Shown: positions 10,642-21,557, counted from the stretch's first letter. The stretch is DNA of 64,000 nucleotides from Colocasia esculenta (GCA_014218235.1 CM024755.1:99738948-99802947); one strand, 5' to 3'. Made by a program: numbers and translations. The notes: generated by a model from the letters alone, not told the origin.

Positions 10642-11948
10642 TGTAAACACCCATTTCTGACCCATAAGTCGAGCAAATTTCTTGTCATATCATCGATGCC
10701 CCACGTTGGCTCATCATCGTCAAGCTGGCTTTCTCCGATCATGACATCCTTTTCATCAGTTCATCGCCCTGGTGGGGTCTTCCTAGTCAAAGTCAATCCT
10801 CTTCATCATCATCGTGTAGCTCTCTGAGTCAAGAGTCCGGCATTTCAAACCGCACGTCATTTTGATGGCCGCGCCTGGGGATCGGACACATTGCATGGCT
10901 GCATATTGAAAAGGCCCTGAAGGCGACAGCCCCCCTGTCGCGTTCAAGAAGACGACACCTCGATATGTCCCGTTCATAAATAGGCATTTTAATTCCCTAA
11001 AAAATCGCCAAAAATGACTTAAAGTCACCTTCCATGTAAGGAAGGCGCGTATCGAGGCGTCGCCACCCTGACAGAGACCAGATGGCCGTCGCGTTCTGGA
11101 TCCCATGCAGGGAATCCTTTCCGAGCATGACTTGGACACATGCCATAAATGGATATTCCCTCTTTTGGTCATCCCAATCACGTCCAAATCCCACCAAAAC
11201 TTGTGGAGACCTTCCTTAAAGCCTCCTTTCCGAGTTCCAATCGCCGATGCATGGCCATACATACCCAAATCCGGACTCTTGCCCGTTATTCCTCTCACAG
11301 CCCTTCCAGGAATAATCACCTATAACTATCTCAATACTCCATCTTTTGAGGCAAGGCTGACGTCTGCTTCTTCCCCTGCAAGAGAGCTCGAACTCCGAAG
11401 AAGAGAGCTCCCTCCCGAGACGACCAGGAACTGCCCCCCAGGGTGTTTTCTCCGTGGCTACACTTTCTCTCTCCCTTTCCCTTCATTATTTCTCTTCATT
11501 CATGCATGCATAGATCCTTTCTTTTCGTAGATTTGCATTAGAACACACACCACACACCTATCTTAAACAACCAAAGGGGTTAAAAACCCCACCCACGTGA
11601 GTTCCCCCCAATATAGTGCATGTTCACTTGTTTTTTCTTGAATAGATCTTTCATGCACGAATTTCTAATGGGTCTTTTCTACGTTTGCTTGACCTTGGCA
11701 GGTACCTGAAGACAAGGAAAGCATGAGGCTCTTGCCCCTCGGCCTGCTGAGGAGCAGGAAGATCAGAACCCTCAATCTCCATCCACTGAAGAAGAAAGCG
11801 ACCACCAGGCTGTTGCAACCCAGAAGGCATCGTCCATCCCATCGCGTTCAGGTACAAGCGTAGCGACGACCATCTTGTCGCGTTAGCAGGTACGCTTTCT
11901 CTCTTCTCTTCCTTTTCCAACGTAGTCAGCCATCCCTTCATCCATACA
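10642..11948 (+). repeat. Tat 3' LTR (start firm, end approximate)
   Basis: Starts TGTAAACACCC directly after the polypurine tract. The end is placed at ...CATACA (11948), four bases before a PBS-like sequence. No second copy is in the window to confirm the end. Two TGTCGC motif clusters (10918-11097, 11837-11881) lie inside it. No recognisable coding content. Confidence 0.6.
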
Positions 11949-11951
11949 TCC

Positions 11952-11975
11952 TTTGGCGACTACTTGGTGGCGATC
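11952..11975 (+). other. PBS-like sequence after the Tat LTR
   Basis: TTTGGCGACTACTTGGTGGC resembles the TTTGGCGACTCxGCTGGGG-type primer-binding sites of Tat elements, with mismatches. A PBS belongs after a 5' LTR, so its presence after this 3' LTR would mean a tandem LTR-internal-LTR-internal arrangement or a chance match. Confidence 0.35.
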
Positions 11976-12305
11976 ACGGTACGTTTTTCTATCCTTCATA
12001 CATATGCTTTTGGGGAGCACAATCCCGTGATTACAGCAGGTCCAAGAGTAGAATAGTCCTACAGACATTTAATGCAGATAGGAACATGTTAGGCTAGAGA
12101 AGTCTTCTGAAAGATAGCCCATACCTCTTCTTCTTTTTGTCCATATTTTTTGCTAACATCTAGACATGTTAGGTAAGGCCTTTGCTTTTGAGTATAAGGA
12201 AGGAGTCCTTATTTCTACTGACTCCTTTTCTTACCTACCATGATAAGATAGAAGGTAGATAGTAGAAAGATCTTCAGTCAGACAGAGAAATAATAATTTA
12301 AATAT
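11976..12305. other. Unassigned sequence
   Basis: No coding or element signature. There is a short inverted repeat, AAGGAAGGAGTCC against GACTCCTTTT (about 12200-12230). It may be Tat internal leader if the PBS-like site is real. Confidence 0.3.
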
Positions 12306-12364
12306 ATGACGTACATTTGAACTTTCATTTGAACGTCAAAGACATGTTGAAACATTTGAAATAT

Positions 12365-12780
12365 AGAGGCAATCGATGTTTAAGTATAATAGTAATCAAT
12401 GTTTCAGAGGCAATCAATGTTTCATAAAGGTAATCGATGTTTTAAATGTAATCGATGTTTTGATGTAATCGATGTTAAATGAAGCAATCGATGTTTGAGA
12501 CAATCGATGTTCTAAGGTAATGGATGTTTAAGTGAAGCAATTGATGTGTCAATGTAACCAATGTGAAAGACAATCGATGTTCTAATGTAACCGATGTGAA
12601 TGACAATCGATGTGAAGAATAATCGATGTTAATCAATGTGAAAGATAATCGATGTTCCAATGTAATCGATGTTTAAGTCTAATTGATGTAATCGATGTTC
12701 TAAGGTAATCATGTGAAAGACAATCAATGTTTTAACATAATAGATGTTCTAATGTTCAGTAATCGATGTGATATTAAAAC
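12365..12780. repeat. Degenerate tandem array of AATCGATGTT
   Basis: About 25 copies of a unit of 10-20 nt whose core is (T/C)AATCGATGTT or AATCAATGTT, with variable spacers such as TAAG, GAAGC and GAGAC. CG to CA variants look like CpG decay. Confidence 0.9.
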
Positions 12781-12784
12781 AACA

Positions 12785-13110
12785 ATCGTTGTGTCACTTC
12801 GACTGGATAAAATACAACATGGTCGGTCAAAGTTAAATTTCAGATATGACGAAGTGGAACTTCGTATAAAACAGATCATAACACTGTCAGTCGAAGTGAA
12901 CTTCATATATAGCTTCGGATATGACGAAGTTAGCTTCGTATATGATGATGTTGGACTTCAACTGATCATGACCAAAACATGCATGATGAAGTGCCAGCTT
13001 TGTAAATGACGAAGTAGACTTTGGATATGACGAAGTGTAGCTTCGGATATGACGAAACTAGCTTCGACTGAACATGGTCAAAACATGCATGACGAAGTTG
13101 AAACTCAGTG
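12785..13110. repeat. Interspersed CTTCG / GACGAAG inverted repeats
   Basis: Repeated GCTTCGGATATGACGAAG and related forms, plus ACTTCGACTG and CAGTCGAAGTGAACTTC. The last resemble, in reverse complement, the TTCGACTG / ACAGTCGAA repeats in the SIRE-B LTRs (51240-51560). A remnant of a related LTR on the minus strand is possible but not proven. Confidence 0.6.
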
Positions 13111-13204
13111 TAAATCTATAATGATAATGCAAGAATATATTTATTCATTGGAGAAACATGATATAAAATATATTAATGATATTTTTTAGGGTAAACATGG
13201 GTTT

Positions 13205-13586
13205 TATTATCACCAAAATAAAAGGATAAAATATAGGAGTGGTTCAACACTTTATCTTGTAGTCCTTGTCACCACAACATAGGCATCTACTTGCACTCAA
13301 CCAACAGACCTGCCCTCCATGCCTTCTGCCACAATGAGCACACAAGGGCTTGTCTTCATGTTGAAATCTTCCCTGTTGAGGTGCCTTCATCACATATTTA
13401 GGTACCTGCTGAGTTACATAAGCTGCTTTCTTTTTCTTGTCCTACCTCTGAAATGGTGATGTTGGCCTCTTGGAAGTAGCCTTCTTTTCCTCGAAGTATT
13501 GCTCCATTTCACTTTCCTACTTACATGCCGCACTAAGTGCCTCCTCCATGGTACGATGGTCAAAGGCCACAACTCTGGTACGCAAT
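13205..13586 (-). pseudogene. gag: C-terminal half of minus-strand chromovirus gag (split by 13592-46472)
   Basis: The minus strand from 13586 down reads LRTRVVAFDHRTMEEALSAACK, then a linker rich in K/R/E with stops, then a zinc knuckle (CAHCGRRHGGQVC, CX2CX4HX4C) and a partial second one (CLCCGDKDYKIKC) ending at a stop. It continues exactly from the gag sequence at 46478-47318 once the 32.9-kb insertion and one copy of its 5-bp target duplication are removed (GLRTS joins to LRTRVVAF). No protease or RT follows toward lower coordinates. The element is therefore truncated, or non-autonomous with gag only. Confidence 0.8.
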
Positions 13587-13591
13587 GATGT

Positions 13592-16411
13592 TGTAACATC
13601 TCGGGCTTCCCAGCTTTTCATTTGTGTGTGTGGGATGACTGGCCACTAACGCGTCCGGCATGGGCGACGCATTAGTGTCGCGACTGAGGTGCCCGTCCCA
13701 ACAGTCATCTCTGTTGCGATCGCTTTCTGCGTCGCATTCTTGTCACGCCTGGTCAACGGGTTGTGACTGCTTTCCGCTTTTTGGTCGTCTGACACCTGTT
13801 AGAGTGGCAGGCATGACAGACCGACCTATCTGGTTGTCGCAGTGTCCCTTGGGGGCACGTTCTGGTCGCGGTATGGGCGGCCGTCGCGTTAAGGTTGGTA
13901 ACGCGATTCCCTGCCCCGTCGCGTTCTGGGGGTCAGAGGCTAAAAGCCTTGGCTGGTTTCCCCCTTTTCCTCTTTCTCTCCTTTCTCCCTTTCCTCCCTT
14001 CTCTGACATGGAGAGGCCTCCCTCTCGTCCTTCTCCGGTGTTGGAGCTTGGTGGTACCAGTGGCGGCTTGTGTGCGGAGCGGGAGCGTGGGCGAGGAGCG
14101 AGAAGGAGGCGGTCGTGGCTTCGAGAAGGCCCATTCGTGGGTTCGGTTCTTCATTTCATGTAGGGATTTCTTGTGCCTTACCAATCTGGGTGATTGGGAG
14201 CCCTTTTGTGTGATTGCACGCCTTTACAGCTTTCCCCATGCTCCCCTCCCCCTTGCGTGCTTGATTGTAGTGTGTGGGCGACCCCGGAATGCAGCATTTC
14301 GGCAGTCGGCCTTGCGTCTGATGTCGCGACCGCAGTGCGCATCGCGACATCAGAGGAGGCGTCGCCCCAGTCGGACACAACCTTATCGCGGTGCGGCTGG
14401 CCATCGCGATAAGGGTCTTGTCGCAACCTCGTTTCCGGTCACGACATGGCTATTGTCGAGACCCGCTTCCTTGTCACAACTTGGCACTTGTCGCGGTGGG
14501 ATCACGACGGGCTAGGAGGGCACGACAGCACTAGGCTTGCCTCGGGTGTTTTCCGTGGCCTCGTTGGCGTGTCGGCGTGTGCCGCAGGTCAAGGTTGCCC
14601 TTAAGACCTTCTGGTAGGGAATGCGGCAGGTTGCCTCCAGGCGTTCAGTGACCGAAGGTGACACCATCGTGGTCGTGTCCTAGCGGCGGCACTAGGAGGC
14701 TCGCGTCAATCTAATAATCGATTGTCTGAATGCCAATCGATTATTAGTAGAGTGGTAGTTTTTGTTCTATCTGGTGGTGTTCCGGCATCTCGGGCCGTGC
14801 CATGTGTGTCGGCGTTGGCCGTCGGCCCTTCTGGGGGTTTCCGAAAGGGGTGTCGTGCGTGCCTGTGCGTGCTGGGCTTGTCTTGGTTACAAGCTAGCTA
14901 TGCCAGTTTCTGTGGTGGCTGCCCCGCCAGTTCTCTTTGACCAGGTTCTAGGCACTTGAGGGCTTGTCCGCGAGATAGGTTGTTACCGTTACCTGGGACC
15001 CCCAGCCCCGTGCATCTGTGTCAGAGGGAGTTTCTCCAGGCGGCGGGAGTGCTCAAGGCGCTCTTCCGGTGCGGACCAGCTAGTCCTTCTCACTGACTCA
15101 CTCTGCGTTGGTTCCAGAGCCACGTAGGGAGGTTAGACATGGGGCCACAGTTCGGCCGGACTGCTGTGGTTGTGGTTGTTCTCTGATGTGGCTCGCTAGC
15201 CTCACTCTACCGGGGAGGTTGTAGGCAGGAGTCGACGGCTGGGGAGCAAGAGGGGTGGACTGTGTGTCCCTCTCTTAGCTGCCCGTGGCAGTGGCTTGGT
15301 TGCTCTTGTTGTGACGGAGTTTCTCACGTGGTTTCTAAGTGTGCCTCATTGCCCTATCCTACACGGTGGTTGTAGCCTAGCCGTTTCTAGTTTTGTGCGC
15401 TTTGTTGATTTGGCCTTGTGGGCCTTGTTCAGTGGTTCCCGCTCTGCGGGTTCTCTCGGGGTGCCTTGTGTAGACACCTGACTGCTGTTTCAGTAACTCG
15501 TTCCTTGGTGCCATTCGTGGTGGCACCAGAGTGTGTGGTTCCCTGACCACTTGCCGTGTCCGAGGTGCAGGGTGGTTCTACTTGTGGGCCCTCGACCTTG
15601 TGGAGGTCTAAGGTGGCCGTACGTGCGGTGAGATGGTGCTTCTCACGTGGTTGCTCGGTGTCTCTTGTGGTGGCACCTGGTTGTTCCTTCCCGACCTCGT
15701 GGAGGTCCGGGATGTTGGTGCTTGTGTCGTGAGACTCTGGTCTCATGTGGTTGCTCCAGTGTTCTGTGAGCTCCTTTGTCACAGCAGGTGTGTGCCGAGG
15801 GTTGCTTCCGCATTGTGTGTGACTCCACTGGTTCCGCAGGAGTCGTGTTGGCCCGACCCTGGTTGTGGGTCGTGGCATTTCTCTGTTCCGCTGCTTTGTA
15901 GTACTCTGTGGTAGGCGTTTCTCGCTTTACTGCTTTCTAGAGTAGTTTTGCTTCTGCTTTTGTTGAAGTTCCTGCTGCTCTGGCTGGTAAGGGACTGGTT
16001 ATCCCTCCTAAGCCTTGTTCGCGAGGCTCACCCCCTACTCTCTTCAGGTAGGGACTCGCTGTCGTAGGAGTTCGTTGTCGGACGGTCGTAGTAGCGGCTT
16101 GTTCGTCGTGCATTGCCAGCAGTGTGAGTTCTGAGTGTGAGCGCTTGTACCGTGAGTTGAGAGTGGCCTTTTTGTAAGTCCTCAGGGTATGCCCCTTAAG
16201 GACTGCACCTTTGTTTCTGTACCTGTACTTTTATCTGGGACATATTGTACATAATTTTCTTGTTAATGTACGAACTTTCTTGTTATAGTTATTTGAATTC
16301 ATTACTTATCTCACTAGACTAAATTCTAACCCTTCCGAGTCTTCAGATCCGTGGGTGGCAGCGCGACCTTCGCGATTCCCTGGCGGGGGTCCGGGAGGTC
16401 GGGTTGTTACA
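13592..16411 (+). repeat. LARD left LTR
   Basis: 2820 bp, TGTAAC...GTTACA, directly followed by the primer-binding site. It contains the TGTCGC motif clusters (13660-13925, 14315-14515), a perfect inverted repeat (14711-14747) and a conserved CTCAGGGTATGCCCC segment near 16182. Open frames on both strands are G/C-rich accidents. Confidence 0.92.
14711..14747. repeat. Perfect 14-bp inverted repeat in LARD LTR
   Basis: CTAATAATCGATTG (14711-14724) and CAATCGATTATTAG (14734-14747) flank a 9-nt loop. The right LTR keeps it at 34093-34129 with one mismatch (CG to CA in one arm). Confidence 0.9.
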
Positions 16412-16412
16412 G

Positions 16413-16424
16413 TGGTATCAGAGC
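16413..16424 (+). other. LARD primer-binding site (tRNA-iMet type)
   Basis: TGGTATCAGAGC one base after the LTR end, matching the 3' end of initiator tRNA-Met as used by most plant LTR elements. Six bases of spared sequence and then the CAAGG duplication separate it from SIRE-A. Confidence 0.9.
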
Positions 16425-16499
16425 TCAAGGTGTTGGGTTGAGTGTGTTTTGGATCTCCTAAAGTTGTAATTTAATGATATCCAATGAACATCACTCATA

Positions 16500-16680
16500 C
16501 CTTGATTTTGATGATGACATACTGTGATATTGATGATGACATATCATGATGTTAATGATGAGATATTATGATCTTAATGAAGACATGTTGTGATTTTAAT
16601 AATGATATATTGTGATTTTGATGATGACATATTGTGATTTTGATGATGACCTGTTGTGATTTTGATGATGATATGTTGAA
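16500..16680. repeat. 28-nt degenerate tandem repeat in SIRE-A LTR
   Basis: Seven or eight copies of TTTTGATGATGACATATTGTGA. The copy in the right LTR is at about 23715-23885. Confidence 0.85.
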
Positions 16681-16817
16681 CATGTTATACATTTTATACA
16701 TATCACAATAATGCTTAAACAACATGTTTTTGATGTTTAATATCTCATATTTTAATGATAATATCTGTACCAATAGTTTATGTGTTAAATTTTCAGGTTC
16801 ACACATTTTTGTCTTGG

Positions 16818-17096
16818 CAGTGTCGACACTAGCTCAGGGCAGGTCGACACTAGTCCCAGATTCTAGAAGACCCAGTTGCCAGAAAAGGGTGGGCAGGTCG
16901 ACACTAGCTCAGGGCAGGTCGACACTAGTCCCAGATTCCAGAAGACCCAGTTGCCAGAAAAGGGAGGGCAGGTCGACACTAGCTCAGGTAGGTCGACACT
17001 AGCTCAGGGCAGTCGACACTAGACCCAGTTTCTAGCAGACCAGTTTGCCTAACTGGGAGAGCAGGTCGACACTAGATCAGGGCAGGTCGACACACT
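16818..17096. repeat. GTCGACACTAG repeat cluster in SIRE-A U3
   Basis: Nine copies of (G)GTCGACAC(TAG) within about 280 bp, most followed by CTCAGGGCAG or TCCCAGATTC. The right LTR cluster is 24025-24298. Just upstream of the TATA box, so an enhancer-like role is plausible but inferred. Confidence 0.88.
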
Positions 17097-17212
17097 CCGG
17101 CTGAAAGTCAAAATCGTGAATTTCTCTATACACGTGGATGATTGGGATTTAGGGGATTTGACCTAGGGTTCCGTGCCCATGCACCCCAAAGCACTTTATG
17201 GACATATGGGGC

Positions 17213-17220
17213 TATAAATA
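17213..17220 (+). promoter_or_regulatory. SIRE-A LTR TATA box
   Basis: TATAAATA, with the same octamer at 24417-24424 in the right LTR. It lies after the GTCGACAC cluster, at the expected U3/R position. Confidence 0.75.
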
Positions 17221-17723
17221 CCCATGTTCCTTGTACCCCAAAGGTAAGAGAGCCCATACACTTCCTGAAGAACCTTTTTGGCGGCTGAAAGGGGCTTTCC
17301 AGATCTGTCTCCATCTCCAGAAGCTACAAGCCATCCTTTCAAGAGGAAGGACAAGGGAATCAAGGGGAATCCCTGGAGAGAAGGTTGCTGTGCAAGGCAA
17401 GGGAGCAGATCCAACTGAAGAGGCGTAGGAGAAGAAGGATTTCTGGCATTTCAGATGCCATCGAAGCAGAGCATCGCCAATTAAGGAGAATCTCCATCGA
17501 ATTCCATCAAGCCTCCTCAATTGAAGCGTCTGTAAGACCTCTTCATCGAAGAACACTCTTTCTACATCTATTTCCCTTATCTCAGAGTTTGTTCTTCCTC
17601 ATTTCGTCTGTGAGATTTGTGCATGAAGTTCTGCACAAATTTTCTGTGTACGAATCTGTTTTGAATCAGATCATTGCTAGAGGATCTGATCTCTTTTGTG
17701 TTTGATCTAGCTTTTGTAATCTG

Positions 17724-17915
17724 AGCCGTCGAGCTCAGGTTTGTGAGTCGTCGCACTCACTGTGTGGTTTGAGCTGTCGTGCTCAATTTGGAGTCGTCGT
17801 ACTCCGATTGTTGTTTGAGCCGTCGTGCTCAGTTTGGAGTCGTCGTGCTCCAGGTGTTTTTGAGTTGTCGTGCTCAAGGGTGTTTGGAGTCGTCGTGCTC
17901 CTGTGTGAGTTGTAC
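17724..17915. repeat. Array of GAGYCGTCGNGCTC mini-hairpins in SIRE-A LTR
   Basis: About nine successive imperfect palindromes: GAGCCGTCGAGCTC, GAGTCGTCGCACTC, GAGCTGTCGTGCTC, GGAGTCGTCGTACTCC and so on. Each pairs GAG(C/T)/GGAG arms with GCTC/ACTCC around a GTCGT loop. Arms change in concert (GAGC with GCTC, GAGT with ACTC). The right LTR array is 24897-25085. Confidence 0.88.
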
Positions 17916-18254
17916 TCAAGGTTTTTGAGTAGTGTGGCCTCACTGTGTGAGGGGTGGACGTAGGAGTCACTGGAGATGATTTCCGAACCACCTAAAAATC
18001 CTCTGTGCATTGGTTTGATTTGTGGTCTGCCTTTGTATCTCGCTAGATGCATGCATAGGGATTTCGTTCACACTACTAATTGATTTGCTCACACACACTA
18101 ATCACAGCTCAAATCAGTAAATTGTTTGGGTGAATTGATCTCTGATTCGAAGTAATTTTTAATTGCTTAAGCTTCCGCGTTAATTGGTGTTAGATCTATT
18201 CAACCCCCCCCCCCCTTCTAGATCTGATCCATCCACCCATCCGATCCCCAACAA

Positions 18255-18267
18255 TTGGTATCAGAGC
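18255..18267 (+). other. SIRE-A primer-binding site
   Basis: TTGGTATCAGAGC starts two bases after the LTR end. Initiator tRNA-Met type. Confidence 0.92.
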
Positions 18268-18362
18268 GGGTTAACGTCTATCTCTGATCTGATTTGATTG
18301 CTTCTGTTTGATCTCTGTGTTAATTGCTTGAATTGTTTGCTTGCTCTTTCACCATCTCATTG

Positions 18363-21139
18363 ATGGATTCTCGAGGATTTGTAGCCGAAGGCCATTCCAT
18401 TAATAGACCACCATATTTTGATGGGTCTGATTATTCATACTGGAAAAATCGCATGCAAGTTTTTCTTAGGGCTCAAAACTATGAAATTTGGAGGATAGTT
18501 GAAGTGGGTCCTTATGAAAATCATGAAGATGAGGAGAATTGGACTAGAGAGCAAATTAGGAAAGCTACTCTTAATTATAGTGCCATGAACATGCTTCGGT
18601 GTGCAGTCCACCCTAAAGAATATTCAAGAATATCCATGTGTAAATCTGCTAATGAAATGTGGGATAAACTTGAATTGATGTATGAGGGAACATCTCAAGT
18701 TAGGGAAATCAAAGCAAACATACTTGTTTCTGAATATGAATTGTTTATGATGAAATCTGATGAATCGATTTCTGAAATGTTTGCTAGGTTATGATAATTG
18801 TCAATGGACTGAAGGCATTAGGTAAGGAATACACTGATGCTGATCTGGTAAGAAAAACTTTGCGCTCTCTATCATCTGTTTGGCACACAAAGGCTACAGT
18901 GATTGAAGATTCTAAGGATTTATCCAAAATCTCATTGGATGAACTCATAGGATCTTTAATGACTTATGAAATAAATCTGAAGAGAAATGAAGAAAACATG
19001 CTTAAGGCTAAACCAGTAGCACTTAAGGCTTCATCAAGCATCAAAGAAAAAAATCAAGAAACATCAAGTTCTGATGAGTCTGAGTTTAATGAAGATGAAC
19101 TTGACATCATGACTAGACAATTCAGAAAATTTTAAAATCAAGAAGAAGAAGATTCAATGAAAAGAAACAATATTCTTCTAATAAAAGGAATGCTTCTTCT
19201 TCAAATTGTAATGATAGCAGAAATCAAAAAACTAATGAAGATATTGATTGCTACAGGTACAACAAGAAAGGACACATGAAAGGTGAGTGTCCTGAGATCA
19301 AAAAGGACAAATATGAGAAGAACAACAAATTGAAGAAGCCAAAAGCCATGATTGCAACTTGGTCGGATGAAGACCAAAGTGAGGATGATGAAGAGAACTC
19401 TTCAAGTTCAGCAAATGAGGAGATATGCTTCATGGCTAACAGAAATGATGGAAAGAACTCACAAAGAAAAGGAGCAAAAAGAATTCAGAAAACTATGGCT
19501 CTCACAGCAAAGTCTAAGAGTTCAGAACACTCTTCATCCTCTTCAGAACACAAGAGTTCAAATGGGTCTAAAAGGTCAGGTAAATCAACTCCAGATCCAT
19601 TTGTGCATTTCAATTCTGATTCTGATGAAGATGAGGGCATGTCTTATGCTGAATTGATTAAATTCTGTGAAAAGATACAAAGTCTTAATGTACAATGAAC
19701 ACTAAAAATAAAGACTTTAAAACGTTGCCATAAAGAAAGTGAAAACTTGAAAAATACACTTGAATTGCTCCAGAAAAATGACAAAGATCCTTCAGAAGAA
19801 ATTGAGAATTTGAAAAATTAAATTCTGAAAAAGAAAATTTGGAAGATGAAGTCCAAATCTGTGAAACTAAATTGAATGGATTGAAAGAAAACCATGAGCT
19901 ATTGAAATCAAAAGTCATTGATCTGGAAAATGAAAAAGAAGAATTGATTGATCTCAATAACAATTTCAAATTTGATAATGATCAATTAAACAAATAAATC
20001 TCTAATATGGCTCATGATCATCAAATAAATGAGAGATGCAAACAACTTGTTGAAGAAAATTGTCACTTAAAAAGGAAGATTGAAGGCTTGTTCCATGACA
20101 GACCATTGGAGAATGAATGTAGCAATTTGAGTAATAAAATTTCTGACTTGGAAAAACAAATTGCTCAATTTGAAAATGAAAAGAACAAGATGAAAAATGG
20201 TTTGGATGTCATGCTAAACAAGCTTCAAACTTCAGAAAAAAGAAGTTGTTGCATTAAAAGCTGAAAAACAGAAGATTCAAAATGAATTGAAGAACACAAG
20301 TCTTGCTTCTGTTAGAACTAAGAAAAATGAAAAGAAAAGCACAATAACATTTGTGAAATCTGCTATGAACAAGAACCCTGATATCTCTAATGGAAAACTA
20401 GTGAAAGTTCTTGTTCAGAAACAGAAAGAGAAAAAGGAGAATGCCACTGTCAAGAAGATTCATCTACCTTCTCCATCAGTTCAAAAAGCTCCAAGGCAAG
20501 TTCAAAATTCACATCATGCCAAGAGCCACCAAAAGGTACCTCCTTCTCCTCATGGTAAGTCTCCTCACATGAAAAGGAGATTTCAGCAAATGCATACATG
20601 CCAAGGTAAGTACTAGGTAAAAAATGCTCTCATTTGCTTTAATTGTAATAAACATGGTCATCTTGCCAAATATTGCTGGAATATAAATCAAAATTTCAAT
20701 AAACATGCCAAATCAGTCCAATGCTTTCATTGTCATAAAATTGGTCATATTTCTAGGGACTGTTGGTACAAAAATGATTTTGTTGTGCATGCTCAGAAAT
20801 TCCAGTCTAATGCACATGCTCATACACATAGGAATAAACATCATGTTCATACTGAAAATGTTCAGAAATTCCATGTGTATAGGCATAGAAATGTTGCACA
20901 AAATCATTTTGTTTCTGCTCATATTAAAAATCCAAAAAATAGAAAACTTCATGAAAACATAGATGCATTGATCAAGGCAAAAAGAAAATCTGGAACTAAT
21001 TCTGCTCATAGTTCTATCAATGAAAGAAATGCATCTATACAAAAATTAAAAGCATTTTGGATTCAGAAATCTTTGTTGCAATCTAACATTGATTTCATTG
21101 CAGGACCCAAACAAGTGTGGGTCCCAAAACCAGCTTGAT
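18363..21139 (+). pseudogene. gag: SIRE-A gag, frameshifted
   Basis: ATG at 18363 opens MDSRGFVAEGHSINRPPYFDG, with YSYWKNRMQVFL and the UBN2/DUF4219-type copia gag core (EMWDKLELMYEGTSQV, LVRKTLRSLSSVWHTK, LSKISLDELIGSLMTYE). Breaks: a 1-nt loss at 18790 and a frameshift near 19133. The first zinc knuckle (about 19250) has lost its second cysteine (CYRYNKKGHMKGEC). A long acidic and coiled-coil segment follows with several stops (19698, 19821, 19998). Two intact CX2CX4HX4C knuckles follow, CFNCNKHGHLAKYC (20630) and CFHCHKIGHISRDC (20717). The end is GPKQVWVPKPA at 21138. The long, knuckle-rich gag is typical of Sireviruses. Gag packages the RNA. Confidence 0.88.
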
Positions 21140-21167
21140 CAGCAAGCTGAGAAGTCTTGCAGCCATA

Positions 21168-21232
21168 CACTGTAAATGGATTCAAGATATTGGTTGTGCA
21201 AGGCTAGAAATGATTGAAGAACACAGGTAAAA
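21168..21232 (+). pseudogene. pol: Protease remnant marking the pol deletion in SIRE-A
   Basis: CKWIQDIGCARLEM reads like the Sirevirus protease start (compare KWYLDSGCSRHM in SIRE-B at 54938): W-x-x-D-x-G-C-x-R-x-x-M is kept, while the DSG catalytic triplet is now DIG. Nothing resembling the rest of pol follows, so the deletion removes almost everything from protease to RNase H. Confidence 0.6.
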
Positions 21233-21454
21233 TCTTTGAAAAAGAAATGAAGACCATTCAGGTAAAACTTCTTTATTATTTCAATTTTGAATTGCCTGAA
21301 TTGAAACGAATGTTTAATTTCTATCTGAAAAATGAGAAATGTGTTTCAATGCTACTCCCAACAATGAACTTTGTGTCATAACAATTGGAATCATGTTTGT
21401 GTTATCATGCATGCTTAACTGTTCCCATGAGTCTGTGTGCATACTAACTGCTTT

Positions 21455-21557
21455 GACTTCTTGGTATATCAAATGATGACATGTGGAAAAACAAGTTATG
21501 CTTGTTTGGAAACTATCATTATGCGTGAGTAAAATACTCCGCCAAGTACCAAAAGTC
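21455..21557. ncRNA. Three-way-junction module, copy 1 (putative structured RNA)
   Basis: P1 GACTT-c-TTGGTA (21455-21466) with TACCAAAAGTC (21547-21557). P2 ATGATGA (21473-21479) with TCATTAT (21516-21522). P3 AAACAAG (21489-21495) with CTTGTTT (21501-21507), loop TTATG. P4 GCG-t-GAGT (21523-21530) with ACTCCGC (21536-21542). Pairing was worked out by eye. Element RNA function is unknown. Confidence 0.6.

Larger units (their letters stand above)
1..11948 (+). mobile_element. Tat-lineage Ty3/gypsy retrotransposon, 3' part (5' end outside window)
   Basis: The window opens inside pol of a Ty3/gypsy element. In order I see reverse transcriptase, RNase H, a second RNase H of the archaeal type, integrase, a 7.5-kb 3' region holding two antisense genes, a polypurine tract ending at 10641 and an LTR starting TGTAAACACC at 10642. 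The extra RNase H between RNase H and integrase, and the long 3' region with additional ORFs, are established hallmarks of the Tat lineage (Tat, Retand, Ogre relatives). The 5' LTR, gag and protease are outside the window. The 3' boundary near 11948 is inferred from a PBS-like sequence just after it, so it is uncertain. Coding parts carry stops and frameshifts, so the copy is dead. Confidence 0.85.
16431..18253 (+). repeat. SIRE-A left LTR
   Basis: 1823 bp. From 5' it holds a GATGATGACATATTGTGATTTT repeat (16500-16680), nine GTCGACAC sites (16818-17095), a TATAAATA box (17213-17220) and a run of GAGYCGTCGNGCTC hairpins (17724-17915). A C tract at 18205-18216 varies in length between the two LTRs. 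Confidence 0.95.

Noticed and set aside
13660..14515. Overlapping long frames in the LARD LTR
   Set aside because: G/C-rich LTR sequence open in several frames on both strands, and the copies at 29534-29785 and 33323-33643 do not preserve them.
16818..17096. CRISPR-like regular repeats
   Set aside because: Plant LTR with irregular spacing and repeated, non-unique spacers.
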